Shown here: positions 28,874-38,053 of the stretch, piece by piece
Numbering within the stretch: position 1 is the first letter of the stretch
How the letters are laid out: every line of letters starts with the position of its first letter
NCBI RefSeq assembly: GCF_002216005.1
Contig: NZ_NIQC01000006.1
Span: 40,842 to 104,841 of the forward strand
Source: Natranaerobius trueperi
Lineage (GTDB): Bacteria > Bacillota > Natranaerobiia > Natranaerobiales > Natranaerobiaceae
DNA: 64,000 bases
Direction of reading: 5' to 3'
Notes under the pieces: model-generated
What the model saw: the letters and a program-made list of their open reading frames with translations, nothing else
The model's database searches: none
What the model was told of the DNA's origin: nothing
Translations under genes and position numbers: made by a program

Positions 28874-30121
28874 ATGTTTTACAAAGATATATTAAACAAT
28901 GGTCTACGTATACTGATAGAACCTATGGAAAATGTACGTTCTATAACAGTAGGGGTTTGGATTAAAAGTGGTAGTAGATTTGAGAGTGAGAAAACTCAAG
29001 GTATCTCCCATCTTTTAGAACATATGTTATTTAAGGGTACAGATAAAATGAGTGCTAGAGATATTGCTGAAAGAGTAGATAGTATCGGTGGACATATGAA
29101 CGCATTTACTAGTAAAGAATATACTTGTATTTATTTGAAGGTAATTGATACTCATTTTGATATTGCTCTTGATATTTTATCTGATATGTACTTTAATTCA
29201 AAATTCACAGAAGAAGAGTTAAAAAAAGAAAAACAAGTTATACTAGAAGAAATTAAGATGTATGAGGATACACCTGACGAATATGTTCATGATTTAGTTT
29301 TAGAAGGAAGTTATGAAGGACATGAACTAGCACATAATATCTTAGGTGATAGAAAATCCGTAAATGATATACTGCTTGATGATTTAAACGATCATTATAA
29401 CACTTACTTTACTGCTGATAAAACGGTTGTTTCTGTTAGTGGTAATATAGATCGCTCACAAGCCGTATCAAGTATTGCTAAATATTTTAATGTATTTAAA
29501 GAGAAAAACTCTCAAAGTAATGATAGTCTTAGTATTCCTAATTTTAAACAAAATAATATTTTAAAAACAAAAGATACTGAACAGATCCATAAATGTATAG
29601 CTTTTTCGAGTTTACATGTAAATGATGAAAGATTATATCAATTAAATCTTTTAAATAATATAATCGGTGGTGGGATGAGTTCTAAACTTTTTCAAGAACT
29701 TAGAGAAGAAAGAGGTCTATGTTATGCAGTTTTTTCTTATTACCTAAATTTTTTAGACTCTGGATTATTTATTATTTATGCTGGTGTAGCAGAAGATAAC
29801 TATTATGAGTCTTGTGATTTAATATGGGAAATATTAAATAATGTTAAAAATGGTGATATTACTAAGGAAGAATTAGAACGTTCTAAAGAACAAGTTAAGG
29901 GTAATATTTTAATGGGATTAGAAAGTACAAGCAATAGAATGGCTCGTCTAGGTAGGGATGAATTAATTAAGGAGAAAATTTTAACAACAGATGAAATCAT
30001 CCAAAAAATTGACCAAACAACTGAAAATGATCTAGTTAAATTAGCAGATGATATATTTAATAAAGATAATATGTCAAATGCGGTTATTGGACCTGTCTCT
30101 GAAATTTATCAACTAAAATAG
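28874..30121 (+). CDS. mlpA: M16-family zinc peptidase (MlpA/YmxG-like)
   Basis: A 415-residue peptidase with the inverted zinc motif HLLEH at about residues 46-50 (GISHLLEHMLFKGT) and the downstream glutamate region EEIKMYEDTPDEYVHD. The C-terminal half has the M16 partner domain with GGGMSSKLFQELREERGLCYAV. It is the mitochondrial-processing-peptidase-like protein found after pnp-ylxY in Bacillus. Cytoplasmic; physiological substrate unknown. It lies 28 bases upstream of the disrupted dut. Confidence 0.92.
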   Translation: MFYKDILNNGLRILIEPMENVRSITVGVWIKSGSRFESEKTQGISHLLEHMLFKGTDKMSARDIAERVDSIGGHMNAFTSKEYTCIYLKVIDTHFDIALDILSDMYFNSKFTEEELKKEKQVILEEIKMYEDTPDEYVHDLVLEGSYEGHELAHNILGDRKSVNDILLDDLNDHYNTYFTADKTVVSVSGNIDRSQAVSSIAKYFNVFKEKNSQSNDSLSIPNFKQNNILKTKDTEQIHKCIAFSSLHVNDERLYQLNLLNNIIGGGMSSKLFQELREERGLCYAVFSYYLNFLDSGLFIIYAGVAEDNYYESCDLIWEILNNVKNGDITKEELERSKEQVKGNILMGLESTSNRMARLGRDELIKEKILTTDEIIQKIDQTTENDLVKLADDIFNKDNMSNAVIGPVSEIYQLK

Positions 30122-30149
30122 TAAATAATATAATAAAGGATGATGTTAT

Positions 30150-30431
30150 ATGGTACTTGAAAAGATTAAAGTTAAAGTTGTATATTTTGGTAAAAATGAA
30201 TTACCTATTCCTGAATATAAATCAGACGGTGCTTCAGGATTGGATTTAATGGCTGCATTAGGTGATCCAGTAATATTAGATCCTTTTGAGAGGGTTTTAA
30301 TACCTACAGGAATAGGTATAGAATTACCTGAAGGTTATGAAGGACAAGTTAGGCCAAGAAGCGGTTTAGCTGTTAAGCATGGTATTACAGTTTTGAACTC
30401 TCCTGGTACTATAGATTCTTTAGTGAGATAA
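30150..30431 (+). pseudogene. dut: 5' part of host dUTPase gene dut, cut by the mobile element
   Basis: Ninety codons of a normal trimeric dUTPase, with motif I ([13 protein letters not shown]), motif II ([12 protein letters not shown]) and the start of motif III (NSPGTIDS). After GAT TCT at 30414-30419 the frame runs into element DNA and stops at TAA 30429-30431, adding only LVR. Motifs III (second half), IV and V are missing, so no active enzyme can be made from this piece. The remainder is found at 47131-47319. Joined at the shared GATTC, the two halves restore a 150-codon gene with motif III reading GTIDSDYRGEI. The start is the ATG at 30150. Confidence 0.95.
30414..30419 (+). repeat. left 6-bp target/coupling copy (GATTCT) of the element
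   Basis: GATTCT encodes Asp-Ser of dUTPase motif III and directly abuts the left terminal inverted repeat. The matching copy at the right junction is GATTCG, and the two differ only at the last base, a silent third codon position. This is the pattern expected of a 6-bp crossover spacer of a tyrosine recombinase. Confidence 0.85.
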
Positions 30432-30433
30432 AA
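30420..30433 (+). repeat. left terminal inverted repeat of the element
   Basis: TTAGTGAGATAAAA matches the inverted right end (47117-47130) at 12 of 14 bases, with the outer six bases TTAGTG identical. These are probably recombinase-binding arms. Confidence 0.8.
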
Positions 30434-30446
30434 ATATTTTAAATAT

Positions 30447-30456
30447 GTGTAAAGTA
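30447..30456 (+). repeat. subterminal GTGTAAAGTA repeat, left end
   Basis: The 10-mer GTGTAAAGTA lies 27 bases inside the left end. The same 10-mer occurs twice at the right end as an inverted pair (47026-47035 and 47044-47053). It is a candidate arm-type binding site for the recombinases or an accessory protein. Confidence 0.6.
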
Positions 30457-30511
30457 AATTAAAAAACATTGCAATTAAGCGCTTCTTGCTTAATTGCTTT
30501 TTTTAATTTAC
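30454..30511. terminator. long hairpin just inside the left end (bidirectional terminator shape)
   Basis: The outer stem GTAAATTAAAAAA/TTTTTTTAATTTAC and the inner perfect 10-bp stem GCAATTAAGC/GCTTAATTGC enclose a 7-base loop, with an A-rich left arm and a T-rich right arm. It can end transcription coming from the mlpA-dut side, and, read in reverse, from inside the element. A structural role in recombination is an alternative. Confidence 0.7.
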
Positions 30512-30673
30512 GGGTTATTTTTAGTTCTATCACAATAATAAATACATAATTAGGTAATACACCATAAAGCGATATCTATTGAACTCGCTTATATTTCCTC
30601 CTACTTTCTCCCACTTACATTTTTTGACTTTCATGTTAATATAGTTACAGTATCTTGCAAAGGGTGTGTTAGC

Positions 30674-33319
30674 GTGGATTATGACATTAAATTTGTTGAG
30701 CAAAAAAACAGTTTAAGTGTTTTTAGTATAGATGGGGTAGAATATTGTAATATCAAAGTAAAAACTATAAAAGAATTAGAAGACGAGTTAAATAAAACTG
30801 AGCATCTTCTGTTGAATAATCTTAAGTTTGATTCATACGAAGATTTGTTGTCAGGTATTAAGGCAATAGAATACTTTTCAAATAAAAACCCAAATTTGGT
30901 TAAAGATTATATAAATAGAATTAGATTGAAACTTGAAAGTTTCTATTCCGATAAAAATCGAGTGAACAGAAAAAATTGTTTAAAAATTATGGCAAGTTAC
31001 GAACTTGATAACTTTGAAAAAGATGGTAGTTTCAACCGGATTGCGAACTTAGATTCGGTTCCAGAAACGCAGCAAATACTTCTTAATTCTTTTGAGTTAA
31101 ATACTAGTATTAGTCCAATAGATAAACGCCAAATAAAAAATAAAAATTACTATGCAGAGTTTGTAGGTGAAAAGTTTGGTACAGCAATTGGTGATTTAAC
31201 GTACTTAGGAATTGAAAATCATATGCACATTTGGATGATCGGGGATCAAAAACAAGAAATATTTGCGGGACTCAAAATTTCTTCTAGTACTTCTTCAATG
31301 GCTAATATAATAATAACCGTTATTAATAATATTCATGAAATTATAACTAATAATATGATCGATAAGCTTATTGATTTCAAAAAAGTAGATGAATTAAGAA
31401 TACTACAACTTTACTCTAAAGTATGTACTGATGCTTTTATAGCTTATTTAAAGTTTAGATTAAGATTAATAACAGAGCAAAGAATTCGGGTTGGAATTAC
31501 CAGCAACGCTTGGGGAAAAAGCAATCTTGCTCTACTATTGTCGAAAAATGACACGATTAGTATTAATCGGGTAAATCAAGCACTTAGGTCACCCTACATT
31601 AACATATTAACACAGTTATTCAAGGAGACCTTAGTCTACGAATCCAAGGCTCAAGTAGACTATCTCTTAAACAGCAACCATGTTGACATCAGTTTAGACT
31701 ATTGGAAGTTTTTCTGTATGTGTAATAAAAGATTGAGGGAATTTTCGTTTGACTTCTCTTCAATAAAACAATCAGTAATTAAACGAGAATTTAAACTATA
31801 TTATAAACATCTAGTTGAGCATGACCTAATAAGTAAAAATACTATTAGGAGCGATAAAGGTATGGCCAAAAATGTCGAACAATTTTTTACAGTAAAAAAG
31901 ATAATCGCTTATCTCACCAATAAGTATAAGGTTCAACAAACCGCTGATATAACAGTCAGCATTCTCAACGATGTATTGGAAAAGGTTTATATGACTAGAT
32001 TGGATGGTGAATTTAAAAGTCAACAAAAAAACACCAATAATAGTGCGCTTGTTGAGAAAGTTTACTATCAAATAAGAACATTTATATCGTGGGTTATCGA
32101 TAATGCGGAGGAAATAAAAACGAAAAAACCTAGTACTACCTTACTTTATAGCATTGAAATTAATGGTAGTAATACAAAAGCTACTACCAATAAAACAGAG
32201 ATAATACCAGAGAAGGTGATAGAGGAAATCATAAATAAGCTTGATAACCTGACTCCCGGAATTTATCGAAGATTACTACTAATTCTTTTAAACAATCCAC
32301 GACGTTATAATGAAATTCAAAAGCTAGATAGAGGTTGTATTATGCCATATACTGTAAACGGGGAACAACAATATGATGAAGGGGGATACCCACAATTCAT
32401 TCTCACTTTTGTAGAACACAAAAAACATAAAAACACAACTATAGAAGAAAACGGCCTAGATTATTCCAATTATACAAGGGATATGATAGTTAACTATATT
32501 GTAGCCAGGGAAATTGTAGAACAAGAAAAAGAAGTTAAACAGTTGGAAGATGAAATCAACTCCAATAGACCTTCAGATCGAATTATAAAAATTCAGAAAT
32601 TGTTTGTTGTAAAAGATGAATCCACTAAAGAAGGTTATAGGTACATCACTCCAAAAATGTTCAGTCAAAGAATTAATACTTTCATAAGGGTGAATGATAT
32701 TCGTAATACTGATGGTACTCTATGGTACTTTCACCCAAGGCAAACAAGAAAAACTTCTTCCTATATTTCTGTTGCTCATGGGGCTAGTTTAGAAGAGTTG
32801 CAAGAACTTTTATTTCATACAAATAAAAACACAACACAAAAATCCTATACTGAAATTAGCGAGATTCTATTGGCAGATACAAATTCAGAATATTTAAGGA
32901 AAGAATTTGATGAAAGGCTTTTTACGAATAAAGAAGATAAGAAAAAGTTCTCGGCTGAAGAACTCAAATTGCTTTTCAAGCAATTTTGCTTTGAATCAAG
33001 AAAAGTATACTATAATCGAAAAATGCTTGGAATATGTACTTCCAATTATGAACAGGAATGCCCACATAAGATTAGAGACAGTTTAACAACTGATGATTTT
33101 CCGTGTTCTACTTGTGCCGATCTTGCGACGAGTAAATCATGTAAAGAAGGCTGGGATAGGCTTAAGAAAACGCAAGAAGAAAATCTAAAGTTATTTAAAC
33201 AATTTATAGCAGATAATAAGTTTAAGGAAAATGACTTAGACAAGCTACCTCAATATCGAGCCACCAAAACCCGGTATTTAAAAACACTTAAAGTAATAAG
33301 CGCAATTGATGCGTATTGA
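30674..33319 (+). CDS. large tyrosine recombinase (881 aa), left-end gene 1
   Basis: The C-terminal third (about residues 510-730) has a tyrosine recombinase layout. There is a box I arginine in NNPRRYNEIQKLDRG at about 540, an atypical box II FHPRQTRKTSSY at about 685, and the presumed nucleophile Tyr in LLFHTNKNTTQKSYTEI at about 722. Beyond it lies a Cys-rich cluster (CTSNYEQECPH, then FPCSTCADLATSKSC, about 787-826) that looks like a zinc site, and a charged helical tail. The first ~500 residues match nothing I recognise; the protein is over twice the usual integrase length. GTG start with AAAGGG upstream, 254 bases from the left end. It is likely cotranscribed with the 556-aa recombinase 15 bases downstream. 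Confidence 0.8.
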   Translation: MDYDIKFVEQKNSLSVFSIDGVEYCNIKVKTIKELEDELNKTEHLLLNNLKFDSYEDLLSGIKAIEYFSNKNPNLVKDYINRIRLKLESFYSDKNRVNRKNCLKIMASYELDNFEKDGSFNRIANLDSVPETQQILLNSFELNTSISPIDKRQIKNKNYYAEFVGEKFGTAIGDLTYLGIENHMHIWMIGDQKQEIFAGLKISSSTSSMANIIITVINNIHEIITNNMIDKLIDFKKVDELRILQLYSKVCTDAFIAYLKFRLRLITEQRIRVGITSNAWGKSNLALLLSKNDTISINRVNQALRSPYINILTQLFKETLVYESKAQVDYLLNSNHVDISLDYWKFFCMCNKRLREFSFDFSSIKQSVIKREFKLYYKHLVEHDLISKNTIRSDKGMAKNVEQFFTVKKIIAYLTNKYKVQQTADITVSILNDVLEKVYMTRLDGEFKSQQKNTNNSALVEKVYYQIRTFISWVIDNAEEIKTKKPSTTLLYSIEINGSNTKATTNKTEIIPEKVIEEIINKLDNLTPGIYRRLLLILLNNPRRYNEIQKLDRGCIMPYTVNGEQQYDEGGYPQFILTFVEHKKHKNTTIEENGLDYSNYTRDMIVNYIVAREIVEQEKEVKQLEDEINSNRPSDRIIKIQKLFVVKDESTKEGYRYITPKMFSQRINTFIRVNDIRNTDGTLWYFHPRQTRKTSSYISVAHGASLEELQELLFHTNKNTTQKSYTEISEILLADTNSEYLRKEFDERLFTNKEDKKKFSAEELKLLFKQFCFESRKVYYNRKMLGICTSNYEQECPHKIRDSLTTDDFPCSTCADLATSKSCKEGWDRLKKTQEENLKLFKQFIADNKFKENDLDKLPQYRATKTRYLKTLKVISAIDAY

Positions 33320-33334
33320 TTTAGGAGGGATTAG

Positions 33335-35005
33335 ATGCTTGAAAATATTGCTAAAGTTTATGATGATATCGATAAATTGGGGAAAGAGGGATTAAAATTA
33401 AAATTATCCGAAATTATTGGTCACGAAGGGTTTTTTTCTGACGATGTATGGATATGTAAAAATTATGACGGGTATAATGGCTACAACAAGAAAGAATATA
33501 GCCTATCTTTTCTTAGTACCCCTAACTCCTTTAGGGAAATTCTAAAACTATTTATACTTAGAAATTCAGGCAGAAGTCACTCTACGTATAAAAATTATAT
33601 AAGTATGATGAACCAATTTTTGAAATTTTCTATAAAAAATTTTTCTCTTAAATCTTTAAGGGATGTTTCATATTATCTACTGGAAGAATATAAGGCTCAC
33701 TTGATAAAAAAAGACCTTGTTAAAGGTAGAAAAGAACATCTATGGAGGATATTAAAACAATTTTTTGGTACTATGAGCGTATTTCCGGAAGTGCCAAAGA
33801 TACAATTCCCTCCCGATCCTGACTTTAAAGAAAAAGAGAATCCTGAAATAGTTGACAATATTGATCCTGATGTCTTTAGAGAAATCGATAAAGTGTTTGT
33901 TGATTATACTAATTCTTTACCAACTCATGTACAACTTATTTATTGGATATTACGGCTTATACCATCGCGTATTAATGAAGTTTTAGAAATGAAAATAGAA
34001 ACTTGTTTGAGAACTACAGGAGATAAATATATAGTCACCATACCTGTTCCCAAAAATAGCCCATTATATAAAATAAAAACAAAAATGATATACCTCACAG
34101 GGAAATCAGCGGTAGAAGAACATTTGCTGAATTTGTTTAATAAACAAATTAAAATTAGTAAAGGTCTTCAATCTGAATTAATTGGTAAAGGGCCTTCTGG
34201 GTTTTTATTTACGGCTCATAGAGTAAACGGTCATTCTACTATTAAGAAAACCGTTTATTCTATGACTTATGTTGAAAAATACTCAGATGAATCTTTCAAT
34301 AGTTTTTTAAAGACATTAATTAAAAATGCCTCTAAAGTAATGGATGAATCAAATGCCCCCAAATATAAGCTTTTGCACAATATTGTAGAGGCCGAAAGAG
34401 AAGGAACTAATCATCGCATCACGAGCCATAAGCTTAGAGGCGAGGGGATTAGTGATCGTTTAGACAATGGTTTTAAAATACAAGATGTCATGTTTCTTTC
34501 AGGGTTAAACTCAGCAAATACTATATGGGATAGCTATTATCAATCTAGTCCGGATAGATCTGTTCAACCATCTGAACCTATATTTAAAACCGACGGGCCT
34601 AACACAAATGATGAAGTCATGATAAAAATTTCCGATATTAATTTTGAAGGTGTTTCTGACTCAAGCTTTCAAGGCACGGTAGTGGACGATATTCTTTTAG
34701 AATTGAATCAAGAAATTTATCGTCAAATGCCTATTGTTACCTCTAGTGGGGTCCTTCTTGGTAACTGTGCAGGTGACTATTACAAATGTAAAAAGATCAA
34801 GAACGAACTCCAGTGTCTTGAGTGCGACTTTTGCAAGAATGAAGATCCTGAGACTGTAACTTACTTAGAAAAAGCAATAGAAAGATTTAAGAGTGACATT
34901 GAGTTCTTTAAAGACAAAGGGAATAAGATATCCCGAAAAATTGCAAAGGATAGGCTTTCGATCTATGAAAAACTGCTTGAGAGGATATTAGCAAATAACG
35001 AGTGA
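33335..35005 (+). CDS. second tyrosine recombinase (556 aa), left-end gene 2
   Basis: A phage-integrase family recombinase. The SAM-like N-terminal DNA-binding domain lies at about residues 65-140. Box I Arg is in LIPSRINEVLEM at about 210. Box II is HKLR at about 364, the canonical HxxR. The nucleophile Tyr is in LSGLNSANTIWDSYY at about 398, where the usual LGH is LSG. A C-terminal cluster NCAGDYYKCKK...CLECDFCK (about 480-500) is a likely zinc finger, and the last 50 residues form a charged helix. Size and zinc tail resemble TnpB-type partners of Tn554-like elements. ATG after AGGAGGG. Confidence 0.85.
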   Translation: MLENIAKVYDDIDKLGKEGLKLKLSEIIGHEGFFSDDVWICKNYDGYNGYNKKEYSLSFLSTPNSFREILKLFILRNSGRSHSTYKNYISMMNQFLKFSIKNFSLKSLRDVSYYLLEEYKAHLIKKDLVKGRKEHLWRILKQFFGTMSVFPEVPKIQFPPDPDFKEKENPEIVDNIDPDVFREIDKVFVDYTNSLPTHVQLIYWILRLIPSRINEVLEMKIETCLRTTGDKYIVTIPVPKNSPLYKIKTKMIYLTGKSAVEEHLLNLFNKQIKISKGLQSELIGKGPSGFLFTAHRVNGHSTIKKTVYSMTYVEKYSDESFNSFLKTLIKNASKVMDESNAPKYKLLHNIVEAEREGTNHRITSHKLRGEGISDRLDNGFKIQDVMFLSGLNSANTIWDSYYQSSPDRSVQPSEPIFKTDGPNTNDEVMIKISDINFEGVSDSSFQGTVVDDILLELNQEIYRQMPIVTSSGVLLGNCAGDYYKCKKIKNELQCLECDFCKNEDPETVTYLEKAIERFKSDIEFFKDKGNKISRKIAKDRLSIYEKLLERILANNE

Positions 35006-35180
35006 GTTTATGGCACAACTTGTATCCTTTTATATACCTGTTATTTACGATCTTAAGGAGGTGATTGTCTATTCTTACTATATTTCTGAACAAAGAAATT
35101 TACAAAAATAAAAATTTATATAATCAAAATCCAATTTTCTGATTATTGGTAATCGAATTTGAAGAGAAGGAGGGGAGGTT

Positions 35181-35699
35181 ATGTCAAAGAAAAAGAAATG
35201 GAAGAAAAAGAATCCAGATTTTAGGATTCCTTCTTTTTTAAAAAATTATCAAATGTTAAAAAGCACTGGATCAATTCTATTATTAATGGCATACATTCAG
35301 ATGTGTTATTCTTATAATCCTCATGGCAGAGCTATGGTTGAAGAGGGGGAGCGTATTGATGGTGTTGCTAATAAAGAGTTTTATACTAAATTATGTAATA
35401 AATTTACTTACTTAAATGATATTATGGAAGAATATATAAAAATACCTGAAGCAGCAATTCTTGAAATAATGGTTGCTAATAGCGACTACAAAAATGACAC
35501 TAGTGTGAACTCAAATCAAATTTACGAGGCTTTATCTGATTTATGGACTAAAAAAGATATAGTGAAAAACATAGAAGAATTAGTTTTAAAAGGGTATATT
35601 AAGCCATCAGAAACAGGTTACAAAATTATAAAGAGCCCTTCTAATAGTAAAACTTGGGATTTGCTTAATTATTTTTATTCTGAAGACGAAATAAGATGA
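35181..35699 (+). CDS. 172-aa protein of unknown function, left-end gene 3
   Basis: I do not recognise this protein. The first 14 residues are strongly basic (KKKKWKKKNPDFR). A hydrophobic helix (SILLLMAYIQMCYSY) follows, then an all-helical body ending in a small winged-helix-like pattern (IEELVLKGYIKPSETGYKII). There are no Cys clusters or catalytic motifs. It follows the two recombinase genes by 175 bases with its own very strong AGGAGGGGAGG ribosome site, so it may be an accessory (directionality or coupling) factor of the recombination module. That role is inferred from position only. Confidence 0.6.
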   Translation: MSKKKKWKKKNPDFRIPSFLKNYQMLKSTGSILLLMAYIQMCYSYNPHGRAMVEEGERIDGVANKEFYTKLCNKFTYLNDIMEEYIKIPEAAILEIMVANSDYKNDTSVNSNQIYEALSDLWTKKDIVKNIEELVLKGYIKPSETGYKIIKSPSNSKTWDLLNYFYSEDEIR

Positions 35700-35739
35700 A
35701 AGGTTTGATCGAGTGAAAAAGTGTTAATCATTTTTTTGC

Positions 35740-35774
35740 ATAATAGCCGCAGCGATATTCGCTGCGGCTATTAT
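35740..35774. repeat. perfect 16-bp-stem palindrome between recombinase module and cargo
   Basis: ATAATAGCCGCAGCGA and its exact complement are separated by three bases (TAT). A T-run precedes the stem on the + strand, but no T-run follows it on either strand, so it is not a standard terminator. It marks the border between the left recombinase module and the defence genes. The ~230 bases after it (35775-36008) hold no gene that I can support; they include GC-richer sequence at about 35805-35865. Confidence 0.75.
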
Positions 35775-36008
35775 AGTTAGTGTGCATGACATAGACATTA
35801 TCGATAGGGTGAAAGCCTTGAACAGCAAAGGTGGTGGCTGTAAGTTAAGGATATGGAGGCGACTTTATTAAAATAATTAGTTATTAACTTTAACCTATTT
35901 AAAAACAGTCCAATACTATTATGTTAATATTTGCAATTTGTCGAAGGATTTACCAAAACAATCTCGAACATCAATATATAAGTCTTAATTTGTTTGGAGG
36001 TAATGCTT

Positions 36009-37781
36009 TTGGGGTATAAGATCAAGAAAATAAAAGTTAAAAATTTCAGATCTATAAATGAATTGACGATTGATTATAATGAAAATGAATTGATGACTAT
36101 ATGTGGTGCAAACAATGTTGGTAAAACAAATTTTATTAGAGCATTAGATTTATTTTTTAGTCTAGACCCAAATAAATTTTCTGCCGAAAATGATATACCC
36201 TATCATATTGTAGAAGGTAGTAGGGGAAGAGGGTTTAAAACTGATGTTACAATTACTTTTGAAGATGAAGACACCAGCTCTATGTATAAAATTACAACTA
36301 CTTACACTAGAAGTAAAGGAGAAAATGTTTTAGATTTAAAAGGATATAAAAGTAGTCGAAAAATTGACAATCAAACTGCTAGAGATATTATATTGAGCAA
36401 TAGATTTTTTTTAGTTGAATCAAATAATATAGATTTACCGGAGTTAATAACAAAAATTGTTGAAGAAGAAGTTTTACCTGACTTAGACCGTTTAAGATCA
36501 AGACAAAATGAACCATTAAGGGTCTTAGAAGATTTCATTTCAAAATCAAAAAATGCTGTAACTAATATTGAAAATGATATTACAAGTTACTTTAAGCAAT
36601 ATGTCGATGATATAGATGGAATGAATTCAGAAGAGTGGTTATTTAAAATTGTGTTTCCTGATTTCAATTATTTAAGAGAGGCTATTTCTAATTTAATTAA
36701 CTTTACTTTGTACGACACCAATGATAGAGCTCTAGAACATAAGGGTAGTGGAATACAAAGAATGCTTTTGCTCGCGCTGATCACTTATGTGTCTAATAAA
36801 TACTCTGGAAAAGTAATCTGGGCTATTGATGAACCAGAAGCCTTTTTGCAGCCAAGCCTTCAAAAAAAGGTTTTTAATGAATTAAAAAAACTAGTTAAAG
36901 AAAACATTGATATAATAATAACTACCCATTCTCCTCATTTTGTTGACATATCAAATGTTAATTATACATTTTTATTTAATGCCTCACAAGAAAAGAAAAT
37001 TTATGAAAGAAAAAATGATACAGTTTTTATAAAAAATAACACATATGTTAACCAGAAAACTGGAGCTAAAAAGGTGGAAGCTATAAAAAAACATATGGGA
37101 ATTGAAAGGAATGATTCTTGGTATATCGTTCCATATAATTTATTAGTTGAAGGTGAAATTGATAAGGAATATCTGATATCTTTGGGAGAATTATTTAATT
37201 TAGAAGTTCCGAATATTTTAGTTGCTGGTAGCGCAGATAAGATACCGGGTTATATTGAATTTGTAAGAGAGTTTAGTAAAGAATTGAGTTTCAAACCAAG
37301 AATAGTATGTCTACTAGATCACGATGAGGCGGGAAAAAGCAAATTTGATACTTTAAAAAATAAAGCAAACAGAACTTCTGAATTAAGTCTAGAACCTAAA
37401 TATGTTAAGAGATGTGACAATGATCATCAAGATAATTGGGAATATGAGATCGAGGACTTGGTCTACTCTGATTTGATTTTTGAAGCTACAACACAAATAT
37501 TAAGAAATAAAGATTATTATGGACTTTTAAAGCACCAAAGAAAAAATCGTTTTGCTGCTAGTTATAAAAGGATAAATATTTTAAAATATATCACTCAAAT
37601 TGTTCCTCAAAGGAATACGCACAAAGAAATTCTAGATTTTGAAAGCCAAGGTTTAAAATATTATTTGTGTGAACGTACTACGTCTCTTATTAATTCTTTA
37701 GATAGTGAAAGAAAAGAAGATTTAAACAACAAACAACCAATAGTGAAAGAATTCGTTAAAGAGTTGTTTGGTTATAATTAA
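36009..37781 (+). CDS. OLD-family ATPase with TOPRIM nuclease domain (class 1 type)
   Basis: A protein of about 590 residues. The N-terminal ABC/SMC-like ATPase has KVKNFRSINEL, Walker A GANNVGKTNF at about residue 33, the signature KGSGIQRMLLLALI, Walker B WAIDEPEAFLQPS and the H-loop TTHSPHF. The C-terminal TOPRIM domain has LLVEGEIDKEYL (catalytic Glu at about 380) and CLLDHDEAG (DxD at about 436). OLD nucleases act in phage defence in P2 and in Gabija-like systems; no UvrD-type GajB partner is adjacent, so this is a stand-alone class 1 type. The start is uncertain: TTG 36009 has GGAGG 8 bases upstream, while ATG 36003 is too close to it and TTG 35994 is also in frame. Confidence 0.85.
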   Translation: MGYKIKKIKVKNFRSINELTIDYNENELMTICGANNVGKTNFIRALDLFFSLDPNKFSAENDIPYHIVEGSRGRGFKTDVTITFEDEDTSSMYKITTTYTRSKGENVLDLKGYKSSRKIDNQTARDIILSNRFFLVESNNIDLPELITKIVEEEVLPDLDRLRSRQNEPLRVLEDFISKSKNAVTNIENDITSYFKQYVDDIDGMNSEEWLFKIVFPDFNYLREAISNLINFTLYDTNDRALEHKGSGIQRMLLLALITYVSNKYSGKVIWAIDEPEAFLQPSLQKKVFNELKKLVKENIDIIITTHSPHFVDISNVNYTFLFNASQEKKIYERKNDTVFIKNNTYVNQKTGAKKVEAIKKHMGIERNDSWYIVPYNLLVEGEIDKEYLISLGELFNLEVPNILVAGSADKIPGYIEFVREFSKELSFKPRIVCLLDHDEAGKSKFDTLKNKANRTSELSLEPKYVKRCDNDHQDNWEYEIEDLVYSDLIFEATTQILRNKDYYGLLKHQRKNRFAASYKRINILKYITQIVPQRNTHKEILDFESQGLKYYLCERTTSLINSLDSERKEDLNNKQPIVKEFVKELFGYN

Positions 37782-38053
37782 TTAGTTTAACCAACATATA
37801 TACTTCTTAGGAATTTGATTTATAGTAGATTGATTTATTATCAATAAAGGTTTTTAGTAACCTTCTTAAAATAATATACATAAGTGTGTTTAGGTTTTCC
37901 CGGGAAATCGCAAAAATCACTAGTAAGCGGCATGTGCTGACAAATGTCTAGGGGGTTATATTAAAATCGTAATGTGTTTATCAGCTTTAGTTTTTTGAAT
38001 TGTAAATATATGTTATAATAAATATATATTTTAGCCCTTGTAGGGGGGATTTC

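Noticed and set aside
35055..35115. Tiny open frame (about 16-25 codons) after a very strong AAGGAGGTGA site between the 556-aa recombinase and the 172-aa gene
   Set aside because: Start codon is too close to the ribosome site, the peptide has no recognisable features, and nothing else supports it; possibly a leader peptide.
37782..38053. Gap between the OLD-type gene and hsdR, including a TTTCCCGGGAAA palindrome and TTATAAT near 38014
   Set aside because: The -10-like sequence has no -35 partner at proper spacing and the palindrome is short; I could not support a promoter or RNA gene.
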